Part shown: piece after piece, positions 5,733-7,110 of the stretch
Numbering within the stretch: position 1 is the stretch's first letter
Layout of the letters: each line of letters begins with the position of its first letter
Origin: Syntrophus sp. (in: bacteria)
GTDB taxonomy: Bacteria; Desulfobacterota; Syntrophia; Syntrophales; UBA5619
Assembly: GCA_013824905.1 (NCBI GenBank)
Contig: PNOO01000124.1
Location: 1 to 7,110 of the forward strand
Reading direction: 5' to 3'
DNA length: 7,110 bases
Program-made: the position numbers and the translations under genes
Notes under the pieces: model-generated
Seen by the model: only the letters and a program-made list of their open reading frames with translations
Told to the model about the DNA's origin: nothing
Database searches by the model: none

Positions 5733-7110
5733 ATGATCTACGAAAATCCGGATGGGCTGAAACAGGCCCTGCAAGGCGTTCTGGCGGTTAAGGGGGACCA
5801 TTGTGAAATCCTCAGCGAAAAAAAGCTCCATGGAGAGCTGATCGATGATCTCATCCAAACGGCAGTCTTCGCGTCGGAAGCGGAGGTGCGGACGGCCGCC
5901 CGCTGGCTGATCCGGCGGACGGCCGCGGCGGCGGGCGTCAATGTGGCTTCGATCCAGGGGCTTTACGAGGCGATGGGTCGGGGAGAGGTTTCCGGTTTCA
6001 CCGTGCCGGCGATCAACATCCGCGCGCTCACCTACGACACCGCCCAGGCCGTCTTCCGGGCCGCGCTTGCAACCGGTGTCGGGGCGGTGATCTTTGAGAT
6101 CGCCCGCTCGGAGATCGATTACACCCGCCAGCGACCGGAGGAGTATACCTGTGCCGTCGCCGCTGCGGCTCTTAAGACCGGATACCGGGGACCGCTCTTC
6201 CTCCAGGGCGACCATTTCCAGGTAGGGGCGAAGAAATATGCAAAAGATCCGGAGACCGAGGTTAGGACCGTTAAGGACCTGATCTGGGAGGCGATCGACG
6301 CCGGTTTTTACAATATCGACATCGACACCTCGACTCTGGTCGACTTGAAGGCGCCGACGGTGTTGGCGCAGCAGAGGCTCAATTACAGCCTTGCCGCCGA
6401 GCTCACCATGATGATCCGGGACCTGGAACCGACGGGAATCACGATCGCCGTCGGCGGGGAGATCGGCGAGGTCGGTGGCAAGAACAGCACGGTGGAGGAA
6501 CTGCGAGCCTTTATGGGAGGCTACCGGGAAGCTCTCGGGAAAATGGGGACAGCCTTGAAGGGGATCAGCAAGATCAGCGTCCAGACGGGGACGACCCACG
6601 GCGGAATCCCGCTGGCCGATGGGAGTGTCGCCCGCGTCAAACTCGATTTTGCTACGCTGGAAGAACTCTCCCGGGCGGCAAAGGCCGACTACGGATTGGC
6701 CGGTGCGGTTCAGCACGGCGCCTCAACGCTGCCCGATGAAGCCTTCGACCGGTTCCCTGCGACCGGCACAGCGGAGGTCCACCTTGCTACGGGCTTTCAG
6801 AACATCGTCTACGACAGTAAGAACTTCCCCGAGGACCTCCGGGCGCGGATCTACGACTACCTGAAGCGGGAGGCCGCCTCAGAGAAGAAGGAAGGGGATA
6901 CCGAGGAGCAGTTCTTCTACAAGACACGGAAGAAAGCGCTGGGTCCGTTCAAAAAGGAACTCTGGGAACTCCCAAAGGAGATCCGGACGGCTTTGGGCTC
7001 TGAACTGGAGGCGCAGTTCGCCCTCCTCTTTAAGAAGCTCAATGTGGGGGACACGCTCGCGACGGTGAGCCGATTCGTTCCGCCCGTGGATGTTCCTTTG
7101 AAGCCCCCGG
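5733..7110 (+). CDS. class II fructose-bisphosphate aldolase-like protein (3' end beyond window)
   Basis: Open to the window edge, 459 full codons without a stop. It is a class II (zinc) aldolase-type TIM barrel: cleavage or synthesis of fructose 1,6-bisphosphate from glyceraldehyde 3-phosphate and dihydroxyacetone phosphate. Numbered from ATG 5733: FTVPAINIR (about 89-97) is the first barrel strand. Asp160-His161 in QGDHFQ match the catalytic Asp and zinc His of HTDH. Glu243 in GGEIGEVGG lies near the position of the Glu metal ligand. His289 (TTHGGIP) and His328 (VQHGAST) match the two later zinc His, 39 residues apart as against 38 in E. coli Fba. About 88 residues precede the first strand, and a charged tail follows the barrel, so it is longer than the usual 300-360. 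Pairing with fbp supports a gluconeogenic role. A related sugar-phosphate aldolase such as a tagatose-bisphosphate type is the main alternative. Confidence 0.87.
   Translation, partial: MIYENPDGLKQALQGVLAVKGDHCEILSEKKLHGELIDDLIQTAVFASEAEVRTAARWLIRRTAAAAGVNVASIQGLYEAMGRGEVSGFTVPAINIRALTYDTAQAVFRAALATGVGAVIFEIARSEIDYTRQRPEEYTCAVAAAALKTGYRGPLFLQGDHFQVGAKKYAKDPETEVRTVKDLIWEAIDAGFYNIDIDTSTLVDLKAPTVLAQQRLNYSLAAELTMMIRDLEPTGITIAVGGEIGEVGGKNSTVEELRAFMGGYREALGKMGTALKGISKISVQTGTTHGGIPLADGSVARVKLDFATLEELSRAAKADYGLAGAVQHGASTLPDEAFDRFPATGTAEVHLATGFQNIVYDSKNFPEDLRARIYDYLKREAASEKKEGDTEEQFFYKTRKKALGPFKKELWELPKEIRTALGSELEAQFALLFKKLNVGDTLATVSRFVPPVDVPLKPP

Noticed and set aside
5646..6716. A 356-codon - strand frame across the aldolase-like gene
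   Set aside because: It lies opposite an aldolase frame with identifiable zinc ligands, and its composition is that of antisense translation.

Overview
The window carries six genes, all on the + strand, from what looks like an anaerobic, acyl-CoA-using bacterium. Three things suggest this: a short MetE-like methyltransferase without the N-terminal half of true MetE, thiolase and 3-hydroxyacyl-CoA dehydrogenase genes, and a gluconeogenic FBPase/aldolase pair. A syntrophic or sulfate-reducing member of the Desulfobacterota (Syntrophales-like) fits best. This is inference from gene content; no rRNA or other taxonomic marker is present.

Layout. Bases 1-177 hold at most the tail of an upstream gene and a leader. 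An operon-like run follows: MetE/UROD-fold protein (178-1230), intact thiolase (1233-2450), a second thiolase-fold protein lacking every catalytic side chain except the Asn (2475-3629), and a 3-hydroxyacyl-CoA (probably 3-hydroxybutyryl-CoA) dehydrogenase (3672-4559). Gaps are 2, 24 and 42 bases. A 202-base spacer (4560-4761) has an AT-rich start, an 11-bp-arm hairpin and a flanking direct repeat, and probably separates two transcription units. The second unit is class I fructose-1,6-bisphosphatase (4762-5706) and a class II fructose-bisphosphate aldolase-like gene cut by the window end (5733-7110).

How they work together. Thiolase and dehydrogenase interconvert acetyl-CoA, acetoacetyl-CoA and 3-hydroxybutyryl-CoA, in the oxidative or synthetic direction. 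FBPase and aldolase carry out the upper steps of gluconeogenesis, as expected in a cell living on acyl-CoA substrates. The MetE-like protein may transfer methyl groups, but its acceptor is not evident.

The main point of interest is the tandem thiolase pair. The second copy has Ser for the acylated Cys, Asn for the His of GHP, Thr for the second Cys, and lacks the glycine-rich substrate loop. It nevertheless keeps a full-length frame and thiolase-like sequence elsewhere, which suggests a non-catalytic or repurposed partner of the active enzyme rather than a decaying gene. The first gene is also clearly more AT-rich than the genes after it.
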